Source of the DNA: Mansonella perstans
Lineage: Eukaryota; Nematoda; Chromadorea; Rhabditida; Onchocercidae
NCBI GenBank assembly: GCA_037074765.1
Contig: JBAMDO010000136.1
Span: forward strand, 86,833-150,832
Direction: 5' to 3'
Length of the DNA: 64,000 nt
The position numbers and the translations under genes were made by a program. The notes beneath the pieces were generated by a model. That model was not told where the DNA came from. It ran no database searches and saw only the letters and a program-made list of their open reading frames with translations. Numbering within the stretch: position 1 is the first letter of the stretch; each line of letters begins with the position of its first letter. Positions 21,011-32,759 of this stretch are shown here, one piece after another.

Positions 21011-21859
21011 TAAACCCAACTTTAATTTTTTTTCCTAATTTTTGTGTTTAATGAAATAATATAAAATTTCTATCGCACTGTGTTTTTTTATCTAAAACAT
21101 TTTAAAAATGCTAAAAGATAACATCATTTTTTTGGATTTATTCATCTAAATCTCTTAACAAATAGCTTTCCAAAAATTTAATTTTATAATTTAATTTTCA
21201 AAAGTTTATTAATTAATAAACTTGCTCTTTTCAAATCATTTTATTTCGGCATTCCTATTTCATGCAACCATTTCTTTTTTATTATTCAGTCAAATTTTAT
21301 CCTACAGAATACTGAGCATATTTTTAATTTTATAATAAAATTCCGAATTTTGCATTGGATTTTGCCATAACTAATTAGAAAAGAAAGTTTTAAATTCATT
21401 TCTCCCATTTTATTTAAAACATGCCCACAAAAAAAAAAGTAATAAATCATAACGTGACATTCTGTAATTAATCATTTCTCTTATAAATAATACAGCATAA
21501 TATAATCTGGCTTATGCGAAACATTTTACACTATAATTATTTCTGTTTATTCATGCGTAATATAACTCTTCATGTTGTCTAATGAGAAACTCACCAATGA
21601 TATTGCGATTCGATAAATAAATAAGATATTTATTTTAATCATTGAATTCCGATTTCTCTAGCTAATTTTCTGCTCCATAATTTGATAGTTTCGTCTTAAT
21701 ACAAGTTCATGTACAATTTCGTCTCTTGTTATTCCTTCAAATTGAGCTTGTTTTAACAATATCTTTATCCATTTATTAAACCGACCTCCATTAATTGATT
21801 GAAATTATTTCCTTTAAAAGTTTGGATTACTTTTGCAAGTTACTTTTATAACTTATCAG

Positions 21860-22450
21860 ATATGATAATAGTTATGGTATTTGCTATCAAGATGATAATG
21901 ATTATCACAAATTTGTTCTTTCAAATAAGATATTTGATAACAATTATCATATAACATTTGCATTTCTTTCATGATTGTTATTTCATGCATATTTAATAGT
22001 TTGCGTAGAAAGTTCCAAATGAGGAAATTTCTTAAACAGGTATATCCTCAGAATACTTCGGGTTGGTTTCTACAAAGATTTTACATTATACTTTGCAGCA
22101 AGTACACAACTAATAATTATCGTTTTTTATTTGACTTTAAACACTTAAAAGACAATGATTTCTCTTTGTCAAAATAAAACTTAATTTTTGTTTAAAAAAA
22201 TTATTAAATTACATTTTTTCCCACTTACTTTTATTAGCAGTCCATCATTAGCATTATAAATTTTCTTTTCATTGATACTGACCTTTCCTTTGACCTTTTT
22301 TCCATTATCATCAATATTTTGATAAATAATATTAATGGCATCTTTTATTTTAATGTCTATTAAAAGCAATAAAAGCTACCTAATTTTTAAAATATATTCG
22401 CAACAAATAAAAAATCGAAAAAGCTTTTTCAATGATGTGATAATTAGAAT
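21860..22450. repeat. Partial block R3 of the three-copy upstream repeat
   Basis: It shares with R1 and R2 the GATAATAATTATCACAAATTTG start, the TTTCATGATTGTTATTTCATGCATAT segment and the MRKFL open frame. It ends soon after 22440, just before the chemoreceptor copy A unit begins near 22510. Confidence 0.75.
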
Positions 22451-22509
22451 TCGAGCCTAAAAAGTATAACAATTGGCTTCCCTTTTCTTAAAGATTCTTC
22501 ACAACCTAC

Positions 22510-25500
22510 ATATCTGATTTGTTAGAATAATATTTGAAGAAAAAAAATTAAAATTCAGATATAACTGTTTTGGATTATCACCAATGATTGTGCTGTTATC
22601 AGTGGTCAAAATTTAACCAAGTTTGAACAATAAGATAGAAATGGTTGCATGAAATAGAAGTACCGAAATAAAATGATTTGGGACGAGTAAGTTTATTAAT
22701 CAACAAGTTTTTGAAACAGTTATAGAAGAATTATAAAACTAAATTTTTGCAAAATTGTTTACAAAGAGATTTAGGTGAAGAAATCCAAAAAAAAAAATGT
22801 TGTATTTTAGCATTTTTGAAATGTTTTTGATAAGAAGACAAAATGCGACAGAACTTTTACATTATTTCATCAAATAAAAAAAATAAAAAAATTGAAGCTG
22901 ATCTTAAACTTCAGCGTGAACGACACAGCAATCAACCAAGTGATATGTGAAGTGTCTAATAGAACAGTGGGTGAACCAAATGTAGCAATCGGTATCACTT
23001 ATCTCACACTCAGTGTCATTTTTCAGGTTAACTTAAAACTTTAATTGAAAATTCGACATTTCAGATTCAACGTTTTTATCTTAATAAACATGCAATAAAT
23101 ATATAATATGTGAAGGGCAATAAAATATTTCAATTAAATGCTTCCAGAATTCTTTTGTCGATTGACAATTCATAAGATTATATAAACTGATTTAATAAAA
23201 AATCTGATTTATAATCTTAATCTTATCAACAGGTTTAAATGGAGTACAATGCATTTAATAACTTGTTAATTTTATATTTAAACTATTTTATTTCATAGTA
23301 CAATATGACGAGTGTAATTAATACGGTTAATAAGCATATAAACTAAAGAAAAAAACAAACAAAAACCTGCCAATCAGATATTTTGATCGAGCAAAGATTA
23401 TAACCACTCATCATTAATAATTTCAGATTGCTTATTTACCGTGTATTATAACATTCTTGAAACACGATTGCTATATTCATTCATGTTTTAAACTAATGCT
23501 TGTAATTGGTATCGTCGATATAATAACTACAAATAATGATTTAACGATTGCTGGAATCTATTCTATCATCGGAATTTCATTCTGTACCGCACCAATTTTT
23601 TCGGCATTTTCCAATTTTATTTCTTTAGGTAAGCAAAGGAAAAATTTTTCACTTTCTAAAAAATGCAAAATTGAAATAAAATTTTAACGACACAAGAAAT
23701 TATGAGATCGGAAAATTTGCATTTATATCTACACTGCTATTCATCTCAAGCATTTCACTCTTACTTAATGAAAAACTTATTCGAATTTGATAGTTGGCAA
23801 TTTTCGAATGAGCAAAGTTTCAGATTATTCAGTAACACAAGCCAAACATCAAATTATTTGGCAGGCTTTTTTAAGTTACCAAAATATTTTCCAAATTCCT
23901 TTTCAGTGTTTTGGTTTGCGCACTGTGCATTATGCATCATTCTTAATTTCAACAGATGCTTCAATTTGTATTTTGGAAAAACAGTGGTAAGTAGTCGATT
24001 GACGCTTTGCATCGTAATTTTATGAAATAGTACTTCTTAAATTCGATTTTTATCATTTCGATAGTTTTAAAATATCTAAAATTTGGCTTCGAAATTCAAC
24101 TTCATAAAAAAAATTTAACTTTGACTTTCTACTTATTTACAAATCTTAAGTTTAACACCATCATTTCAATAATTGCAAAAAATGATATTATCGTTACATG
24201 TTCAGACATGCTTCACGAAATCGCGAGTATGGTTTTGGATCTGTTTGGCATTCTTATACGCTCTCATAATGTGCTTGATGTGTCCCCCCGGATACTATCA
24301 TAGCTATCTAGGTGTTTCCTTTGCTAAATCGGTTTCGAAACCAACAGCAGTACTTTTTTTTAATTAAATTTTTGTTTTATTAAAGTTAAATTTTAAAATT
24401 TTAAAACGAATACATTTAAAGTTGAAATTAGAAAAAAACACTTCTATTTTAAGCTAATATCATTTAATTATTATTACTCTAATGTATAATAAAAAAATAA
24501 TGATAAAACCATTATTTTTATCATTAATTGTGATTAGATTTTTTTATAAATCGTAAATTATTATTTCTTATGAATTATATCTTTGAGAAAAGATAACACT
24601 TTCAATTATTGTTTTTATATTGAATGATGAAATATTGCTGAAAATATCTGCTCGTTGATTTGATGATATTGTCAGATAGAAAGTTTGGCGCATGTATTTA
24701 ATAATGTTTGCGTTATTGTCGTCATTCTGGGACAGTATGTATTCATTGCAATAGTTTTGCATCGACAATTGCACGGAGTTTCTTGCAGATTGAATCCAAC
24801 AAACCCCAATTAACAGTATGTCAATTATTTCAAACTTTAAATTTAATTCACAAATTAGGAAAAAGGTGGAAAAAATCGTTGAATAATATATCATTTAAAT
24901 TTTGTGCAAATTTGTATCCTTCAAATAAGACATAATGAATGGACATAGATGGACGGAATATCTGTAATTGAAAACAATGAATAGGAACATCTAACAAAGC
25001 ATTTTTATAGTAAGTTAATAAATTTAATTCCATTTATGAAGAATAAAAAATTAACAAAAGATAACTGAGCGCACTTCGGATATCATTTCTAAATTATTAT
25101 CTATACTAGCCTTGAAATTAGGAGAACTGCGACTTTCGTATAATTTCATTGCTATGACAAAAAAACTATTCAATTCCTTATAGTCACTTTCATTTAATAA
25201 TTGTTATATAATTTTCAATGTTTAGTTGAATTATTTAAGCTGAAATTTTCAGATATTAATACAATCGGTTATTATTTGTTTCTTCTTGATTACCTGCAGT
25301 ATATTATACATGATCATTGAATTCATAAATATCCCGCAAACTCTTTTACCATTTATTCATATTTCATGGATGATTACGCAAGGTTTTCATTTTTTTTTTT
25401 CGAAATTTATCGCTTTCGAAGAAAACTGATCATTTTAATTCCATTACATATTAGCATTATTTGCTAATCACTGATTTAATTAAAGAACAAAATAAATTTG

Positions 25501-25845
25501 CTAGAAGAACTTCTCAGAAAACTGATAACCAATCGATGTAGCTAATACGCAAAGCATGCTTAATACTGCAAGCATTAGCAGCAACAAGTAGTCGTTTAAG
25601 AGAAAAATATAAATTTGCTTTATTAAGGTGGCAAGGCATTCATTTATATTGCAACGAGCAAGAAAGTACGACAAACTGTTGCTGATATTAAATGGATATG
25701 CGAACTTAAAAAATTTTTGTCGAAAATTTGCAAATAATACATTTTTGAGAAAATATACTGAAGAATGTATGTTCTGATGAACAATGGCAAGGAATTTTCG
25801 AACTTTTCGAATGAGATCAAGGTAAAGTTCGACTTACAGTCGAAA
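22510..25845. repeat. Chemoreceptor duplication unit A
   Basis: Direct repeat of about 3.3 kb matched at about 29420-32752 (unit C), near-identical over most of its length with single-base and short indels. The match ends at 25845 where A runs into the hairpin-element sequence and C runs into unrelated DNA. Units B and D are inverted partial matches. Confidence 0.85.
22915..25737 (+). CDS. SRT-type 7TM chemoreceptor, copy A (first exon not found)
   Basis: Predicted G-protein-coupled chemoreceptor. Exons with matching phases: 22915-23026, 23427-23628, 23907-23986, 24206-24331 (or to 24311), about 24681-24820, 25253-25382, 25628-25737. Motifs in order: NRTVGEPNVAIG (N-terminus/TM1), IAYLPCIITFLKHDCY (the YxPC element of SRT receptors), CFKLMLVIGIVDI (TM2), CIILNFNRCFN (NRC of TM3), RVWFWICLAFLYAL (TM4), HVFNNVCVIVVIL (TM5), QSVIICFFLITCSILY (TM6) and GGKAFIYIATSKKVRQTV (TM7 and tail). 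One base fewer in a C run near 24802 than in copy C would shift the frame if the GTATGT donor is used; a GTTTCT donor just upstream avoids it. Intact status is therefore open. The initiating Met exon is missing. Confidence 0.65.
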
Positions 25846-25950
25846 AAATATCTGAGAGATGTTAAAAAAAAATAAAATGAAAATCAAAAATATCTCTCAT
25901 TTTTCGATTACAACACATATGCATTCTAGTAAAATTGTAGTCATCAACTG
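25845..25950. mobile_element. Partial hairpin (MITE-like) element
   Basis: About 100 bp are nearly identical, in the same orientation, to 35565-35670, starting inside the left arm. The outer left arm present at 35535 is missing. It sits exactly at the end of duplication unit A. See the complete copy at 35535-35669. Confidence 0.75.
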
Positions 25951-27345
25951 ATATTATAAATCACTTTTCAGTTATTTTCATTACATATTGACATATTGCA
26001 TATGAAAATAATAAAATATTAATGCGCCTAATTTAGAAGCGCACACACGCGTATGCATGCACACACACAAAGACGCATGAAATAAATTTGAAAATCATGC
26101 TAAAATGAATATGGATTCAGAACAAAGATTCGATGAAATTATTTAGCACTTTAGAACAAAAAATGAAATTATTTTTTAGGTTTGAAGATTCTTAAAAATA
26201 ATGAAATTTCTGTTAACTGTTTCGAAAAGCGGTATTTAAACGGTATACATTACTAATTAAGCATTTACAGAAATTTTGGAAAAAAACAATATTCTGACAT
26301 AAATTGGCTTGGTTATAAGTGAGAGGTTCCTTACAATGTGCCGACGGTATATAATTTTTGACAGAGAATTTAAAAAATCATTTGTTTCACAATCATTTTA
26401 ATTTGAAACAATTGTTACCAGAAAATTGCAGTAGGTTTCTAGAAATTTTTCTGACATTCCCAAATGAAGAAGAATATTGCCCTCAGAAAAGGATTTTGAT
26501 GGAAAAATTTAGAAATATTTTACCATAAGAAAACCAGTCCTACATCGCAAAGGATATGATCGAGAGTGGAAATCTATGTAAAGATACTTCGAAAACTCAA
26601 AGGAATGGGCAATATTTGGAGCATTCAGCACTGAAAGTATTATTGAAAGTATATGCCAGGCAGTTTGAATATTGGACAAAGTTTAGCAACGAAAAAGTGA
26701 ACAGCAATTATGACAGTGACTATCACTATTATTAATTATCAGATATCATTATTATTTTATATATCATTATTATTTACTGCAAAATCAGCAAAATTTCTTG
26801 ATTATTATGCAATGAACTGTTATTATTGAAATAAACATATACATTACATTTAATTCCTATTAGTTAGATATTTAATTACACTTTTTCTTCACCGTTCTTG
26901 CTTAGCAAATGTTATGCATTAATAAAATTTTTAATTTATTTCCAACAATTTAGCATGCTCCATTATTATTTTTATAAACAGTGAAAAATATTGAAATTCA
27001 AATCTTCCTTCTAAATTTTTCTCTTTCAAATTGGAAAGATAATTAAATGACAACAAAAACGAATATCCAATATTGTGGGATGTTGTTAGAAAAATGCCGA
27101 AAACTTTTTAAAAAATTAAATCTAATGAAATTCTTGGAAATCTCATTAAAAATCAAACTCAATATGAATTTTTTAAACGTAAAAGGATTTATGACATTTC
27201 AGAATATACGTCTAAATCAATTGAATCCAATGAACCAATTGTTTTAAATTTAATTTGATTTTATATTTAATGCTAAATTCCAGAGCATTGATTAATCTAA
27301 TCCGCTCAACCGAGTAATGTCTTTATTTCTGCGAAAAAGAAAAAA
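25910..27345. repeat. Inverted repeat partner of 34990-35480
   Basis: Two parts match the reverse complement of the downstream region: 25910-26160 with about 35255-35480 (includes the CA-rich tract and GCGCCTAATTTAGAAGCGC) and 27220-27345 with about 34995-35125 (includes CCGCTCAACCGAGTAATG). The roughly 1 kb between them is absent or replaced in the partner. Confidence 0.8.
26390..26735 (+). other. Possible coding relic of unknown family
   Basis: A plus-strand frame reads LKQLLPENCSRFLEIFLTFP then NEEEYCPQKRILMEKF, meets one stop near 26523 and remains open to about 26735. The composition looks more protein-like than the surroundings. I do not recognise the family and see no partner exons. 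It may be a dead gene fragment. Confidence 0.25.
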
Positions 27346-27419
27346 TATGGGAAATTTTTGATAAATTCTTTTTTTATCGTTTTTAAATTTATTTTAAGTT
27401 AATGTATATTTTTTTAAGC

Positions 27420-28530
27420 TAATTATGATATTAGCTTAAAATAGAAGTGGTTTTTTTCTAATTTCAACTTTAAATGTATTCGTTTTAAAATTTTAAAATT
27501 TAACTTTAATAAAACAAAAATTTAATTAAAAAAAGTACTGGTGTTGGTTTCGAAACCAATTTAGCAAAGGAAACACCTAGATAGCTATGATAGTATCCGG
27601 GGGGACACATCAAGCACATTATGAGAGCGTATAAGAATGCCAAACAGATCCAAAACCATACTCGCGATTTCGTGAAGCATGTCTGAACATGTAACGATAA
27701 TATCATTTTTTGCAATTATTGAAATGATGGTGTTAAACTTAAGATTTGTAAATAAGTAGAAAGTCAAAGTTAAATTTTTTTTATGCAATTGAATTTCGGA
27801 GTCAAATTTTAGATATTTTAAAACTATCGAAATGATAAAAATCGAATTTAAGAAGTACTATTTCATAAAATTACGATGCAAAGCGTCAATCGACTACTTA
27901 CCACTGTTTTTCCAAAATACAAATTGAAGCATCTGTTGAAATTAAGAATGATGCATAATGCACAGTGCGCAAACCAAAATACTGAAAAGGAATTTGGAAA
28001 ATATTTTGGTAACTTAAAAAAGCCTGCCAAATAATTTGATGTTTGGCTTGTGCTACTGAATAGTCTGAAACTTTGCTCATTCGAAAATTGCCAACTATCA
28101 AATTCGAATAAGTTTTTCATTAAGTAAGAGTGAAATGCTTGAGATGAATAGCAGTGTAGATATAAATGCAAATTTTCCGATCTCATAATTTCTTGTGTCG
28201 TTAAAATTTAATTTCAATTTTGCATTTTTTAGAAAGTGAAGAATTTTTCCTTTGCTTACCTAAAGAAATAAAATTGGAAAATGCCGAAAAAATTGGTGCG
28301 GTACAGAATGAAATTCCGATGATAGAATAGATTCCAGCAATCGTTAAATCATTATTTGTAGTTATTATATCGACGATACCAATTACAAGCATTAGTTTAA
28401 AACATGAATGAATATAGCAATCGTGTTTCAAGAATGTTATAATACACGGTAAATAAGCAATCTGAAATTACTAATAATGAGTAGTTGTAATCGTTGCTCG
28501 ATCAAAATATCTGATTGGCAGGTTTTTGTT
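27420..28530 (-). pseudogene. Truncated inverted SRT chemoreceptor, copy B
   Basis: Minus-strand copy of the middle of units A/C. Exons correspond to 28461-28260 (IAYLPCIITFLKHDCY and TM2), 27981-27902 (TM3, FNRCFN) and 27682-27557 (TM4, WFWICLAFLYAL). These exons have intact frames and splice sites and are almost identical to A and C. The 5' exon (NRTVG) and the TM5-TM7 exons are absent: similarity stops near 28530 and 27420. It therefore cannot make a complete receptor. Its closeness to A and C shows a recent event. Confidence 0.8.
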
Positions 28531-29400
28531 TTTTTTTTTTTCATCTTTCGTGCAACTAATTAAATTTTCCATCTTTATTTTCTTTCTAATAAAATTGCGC
28601 AATTCACTTTTAAAGTTTGAGTTCTAATAAGAGGAAATAATTTATGGAACGAGATTTTAAATGAAAGGTTTTACTCTTGCGAACATTTTACTGACCGAAC
28701 TTACCTTATTTATTTTCTTGCCTATGTTTTTAAGTTTTTAAATTTTTCACTTTAATTTTTTGTTCAAGTACTGAAAAATCCGGTCATTGAATGATACATT
28801 CGGCTCGCAAGAAATCAGAAATTACGGCTGTTTCAATCAAGAACTTCCTGATCAAATACTGTTGGACCCATTTCACACCTTTAAATTTGATTCTTTTGAA
28901 AATGATGCTAATTAATTTCAAAAATTTCAAGTTAGTTTTGTTTTGTTGGAAGTTTATCTAAAAAATAACAAATGTTTTTCAAGCGTTTCCCAGTTCCTTT
29001 TCATTCATTTCAACTTTGTAATTCCCTTAAATCCATTTTTATACTTCTATTTTAATCACCATGTAACAGCTAAAATTATAAGTCTGTCATGAAAAAAGCA
29101 CTATAATTCATCTTTTCAACTATGCAATAATATAATTGATTATTTCCAACTAAAAACAAATTTTTCCAAGCGAGAACATAACATTAATAAAATGCATTCT
29201 GATCTTTAATTAGTGCTACGCTATTGCCATAATCCCTAATTTAGCTAATTCGCGTACTATTGCAAACAAAGAAATTTGATCCGTTGGAAGATATTTATTT
29301 AGAAATTTTACGTTGTTTAATTAAATAATAAATACTTTCTTCTCTAACATACTCTTGATTTATTTGATCATTTTTGTGATTAAAATTTCCTTTTTTTTAA
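28530..29400. other. AT-rich spacer between chemoreceptor copies B and C
   Basis: No coding stretch or repeat was recognised in this spacer beyond poly-T runs and chance short frames. Confidence 0.45.
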
Positions 29401-29419
29401 AAATTTTCATATCTTCCAA

Positions 29420-32400
29420 ATATGATTTGTTAGAGTAATATTTGAGAAAAAATTATACTTCAAATTCAGTAAATTTAATTGTTCTGGGTAGATTATCAAT
29501 GGTTATGCTGCCATCAATGATCAAATTTAATCAAATTTGAGGTTTGGTTGCATGAAATAGAAGTACCGAAATAAAATGATTTGGGACGAGTAAGTTTATT
29601 AATCAACAAATTTTTGAAACAGTTATAGAAGAATTATAAAACTAAATTTTTGCAAAATTGTTTACAAAGAGATTTAGGTGAAGAAATCCAAAAAAAATAA
29701 TGTTGTACTTTAGCATTTTTAAAATGTTTTAGATAAAAAGACAGAATGCACGGAACCTTTACATTATTTCATTAAATAAAAAACAAAAAAAAGTTGAAGC
29801 TGATCTTAAACTTCAGCGTGAACGACACAGCAATCAATCAAATGATATGTGAAGTGTCTAATAGAACAGTGGGTGCACCAAATGTAGCAATCGGTATCAC
29901 TTATCTCACACTCAGTCTCATTTTTCAGGTTAACTTAAAACTAACTTTAATTGAAAATTCGACATTTCAGATTCAACGTTTTTATCTTAATAAACATGCA
30001 ATAAATACATAATATGTGAAGGGCAATAAAATATTTCAATTAAATGCTTCCAGAATTCTTTTGTCGATTGACAATTCATAAGATTATATAAACTGATTCA
30101 ATAAAAAATCTGATTTATAATCTTAATCTTATCAACAGGTTTAAATGGAGTACAATGTATTTAATAACTTGTTAATTTTATATTTAAACTATTTTATTTC
30201 ATAGTACAATATAACGAGTGTAATTGATGCGGTTAATAGGCATATCAACCAGAGAAAAAGGCAAACAAAAACTTGCCAATCAGATATTTCGATCGAGCAA
30301 AGATTATAACCATTCATTATTAATAATTTCAGATTGCTTATTTACCGTGTATTATAACATTCTTGAAACACGATTGCTATATTCATTCATGTTTTAAACT
30401 AATGCTTGTAATTGGTATCGTCGATATAATAACTACAAATAATGATTTAACGATTGCTGGAATCTATTCTATCATCGGAATTTCATTCTGTACCGCACCA
30501 ATTTTTTCGGCATTTTCCAATTTTATTTCTTTTGGTAAGCAAAGGAAAAAATTTTCACTTTCTAAAAAATGCAAAATTGAAATAAAATTTTAACGACACA
30601 AGAAATTATGAGATCGGAAAATTTGCATTTATATCTACACTGCTATTCATCTCAAGCATTTCACTCTTACTTAATGAAAAACTTATTCGAATTTGATAGT
30701 TGGCAATTTTCGAATGAGCAAAGTTTCAGACTATTCAGTAGCACAAGCCAAACATCAAATTATTTGGCGGGCTTTTTTAAGTTACCAAAATATTTTCCAA
30801 ATTCCTTTTCAGTATTTTGGTTTGCGCACTGTGCATTATGCATCATTCTTAATTTCAACAGATGCTTCAATTTGTATTTTGGAAAAACAGTGGTAAGTAG
30901 TCGATTGACGCTTTGCATCGTAATTTTATGAAATAGTACTTCTTAAATTCGATTTTTATCATTTCGATAGTTTTAAAATATCTAAAATTTGACTCCGAAA
31001 TTCAACTTCATAAAAAAAATTTAACTTTGACTTTCTACTTATTTACAAATCTTAAGTTTAACACCATCATTTCAATAATTGCAAAAAATGATATTATCGT
31101 TACATGTTCAGACATGCTTCACGAAATCGCGAGTATGGTTTTGGATCTGTTTGGCATTCTTATACGCTCTCATAATGTGCTTAATGTGTCCCCCCGGATA
31201 CTATCATAGCTATCTAGGTGTTTCCTTTGCTAAATTGGTTTCGAAACCAACACCAGTACTTTTTTTTAATTAAATTTTTGTTTTATTAAAGTTAAATTTT
31301 AAAATTTTAAAACGAATACATTTAAAGTTGAAATTAGAAAAAAACCACTTCTATTTTAAGCTAATGTCATTTAATTATTATTACTCTAATGGTAATAATA
31401 AAAAAAATAATGATAAAACCATTATTTTTTATCATTAATTGTGATTAGATTTTTTTATAAATCGTAAATTATTATTTCTTATGAATTATATCTTTGAGAA
31501 AAGATAACACTTTCAATTATTGTTTTTATATTGAATGATGAAATATTGCTGAAAATATCTGCTCGTTGATTTGATGATATTGTCAGATAGAAAGTTTGGC
31601 GCATGTATTCAATAATGTTTGCGTTATTGTCGTCATTCTGGGACAGTATGTATTCATTGCAATAGTTTTGCATCGACAATTGCACGGAGTTTCTTGCAGA
31701 TTGAATCCAACAAACCCCCAATTAACAGTATGTCAATTATTTCAAACTTTAAATTTAATTCACAAATTAGGAAAAAAGGTGGAAAAAATCGTTGAATAAT
31801 ATATCATTTAAATTTTGTGCAAATTTGTATCCTTCAAATAAGACATAATGAATGGACATAGATGGACGGAATATCTGTAATTGAAAACAATGAATAGGAA
31901 CATCTAACAAAGCATTTTTATAGTAAGTTAATAAATTTAATTCCATTTATGAAGAATAAAAAATTAACAAAAGATAACTGAGCGCACTTCGGATATCATT
32001 TCTAAATTTATTATCTATACTAGCCTTGAAATTAGGAGAACTGCGACTTTCGTATAATTTTCATTGCTATGACAAAAAAACTATTCAATTCCTTATAGTC
32101 ACTTTCATTTTAATAATTGTTATATAATTTTCAATGTTTAGTTGAATTATTTAAGCTGAAATTTTCAGATATTAATACAATCGGTTATTATTTGTTTCTT
32201 CTTGATTACCTGCAGTATATTATACATGATCATTGAATTCGTCCATTTCCCGCAAACTCTTTTACCATTTATTCATATTTCATGGTTGATTTCGCAAGGT
32301 TTTTATTTCTTTTCGAAATTTATCGCTTTCGAGGAAAACTGATCATTTTAATTCCATTACATATTAGCATTATTTGCTAATCACTGATTTAATTAAAGAA

Positions 32401-32752
32401 CAAAATAAATTTGCTAGAAGAACTTCTCAGAAAACTGATAACCAATCGATGTAGCTAATACGCAAAGCATGCTTAATACTGCAAGCATTAGCAGCAACAA
32501 GTAGTCGTTTAAGAGAAAAATATAAATTTGCTTTATTAAGGTGGCAAGGCATTCATTTATATTGCAACGAGCAAGAAAGTACGACAAACTGTTGCTGATA
32601 TTAAATGGATATGCGAACTTAAAAAATTTTTGTCGAAAATTTGCAAATAATATATTTTTGAGAAAATATACTGAAGAATGTATGTTCTGATGAATAATGA
32701 TGAGGAATTTTCGAACTTTTCGAATGAGATTGAAGTAAAGTTCGACTTACAG
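29420..32752. repeat. Chemoreceptor duplication unit C
   Basis: Direct near-identical partner of 22510-25845. Similarity stops after TTCGACTTACAG near 32752, precisely where unit A meets the hairpin element. Confidence 0.85.
29817..32650 (+). CDS. SRT-type 7TM chemoreceptor, copy C (first exon not found)
   Basis: Best-preserved copy. Exons: 29817-29928 (NRTVGAPNVAIG), 30333-30534 (YLPC, TM2), 30813-30892 (TM3 NRC), 31112-31237 (TM4; a shorter form ending at 31217 is also phase-compatible), 31587-31727 (TM5, HVFNNVCVIVVIL, ending at a good GTATGT donor), 32169-32298 (TM6), 32541-32650 (TM7 GKAFIYIATSKK, stop at 32648). All junction phases agree, giving about 300 residues plus an unseen first exon, a normal length for a nematode serpentine receptor. 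SRT assignment rests on the YxPC, CxKLM..GIxD, NRC and W-F-W elements in order. It would sit in the ciliary membrane of a chemosensory neuron; the ligand is unknown. The exon at 29817 begins in phase 2, so an upstream exon with the start codon must exist. Confidence 0.68.
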
Positions 32753-32759
32753 ATAGAGT

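Noticed and set aside
24568..24894. 108-residue minus-strand frame in chemoreceptor unit A (also in unit C at 31479-31721)
   Set aside because: The plus strand at the same place encodes the TM5 exon (HVFNNVCVIVVIL) in phase with its neighbours; the minus frame is best read as its shadow, preserved because the units are recent copies.
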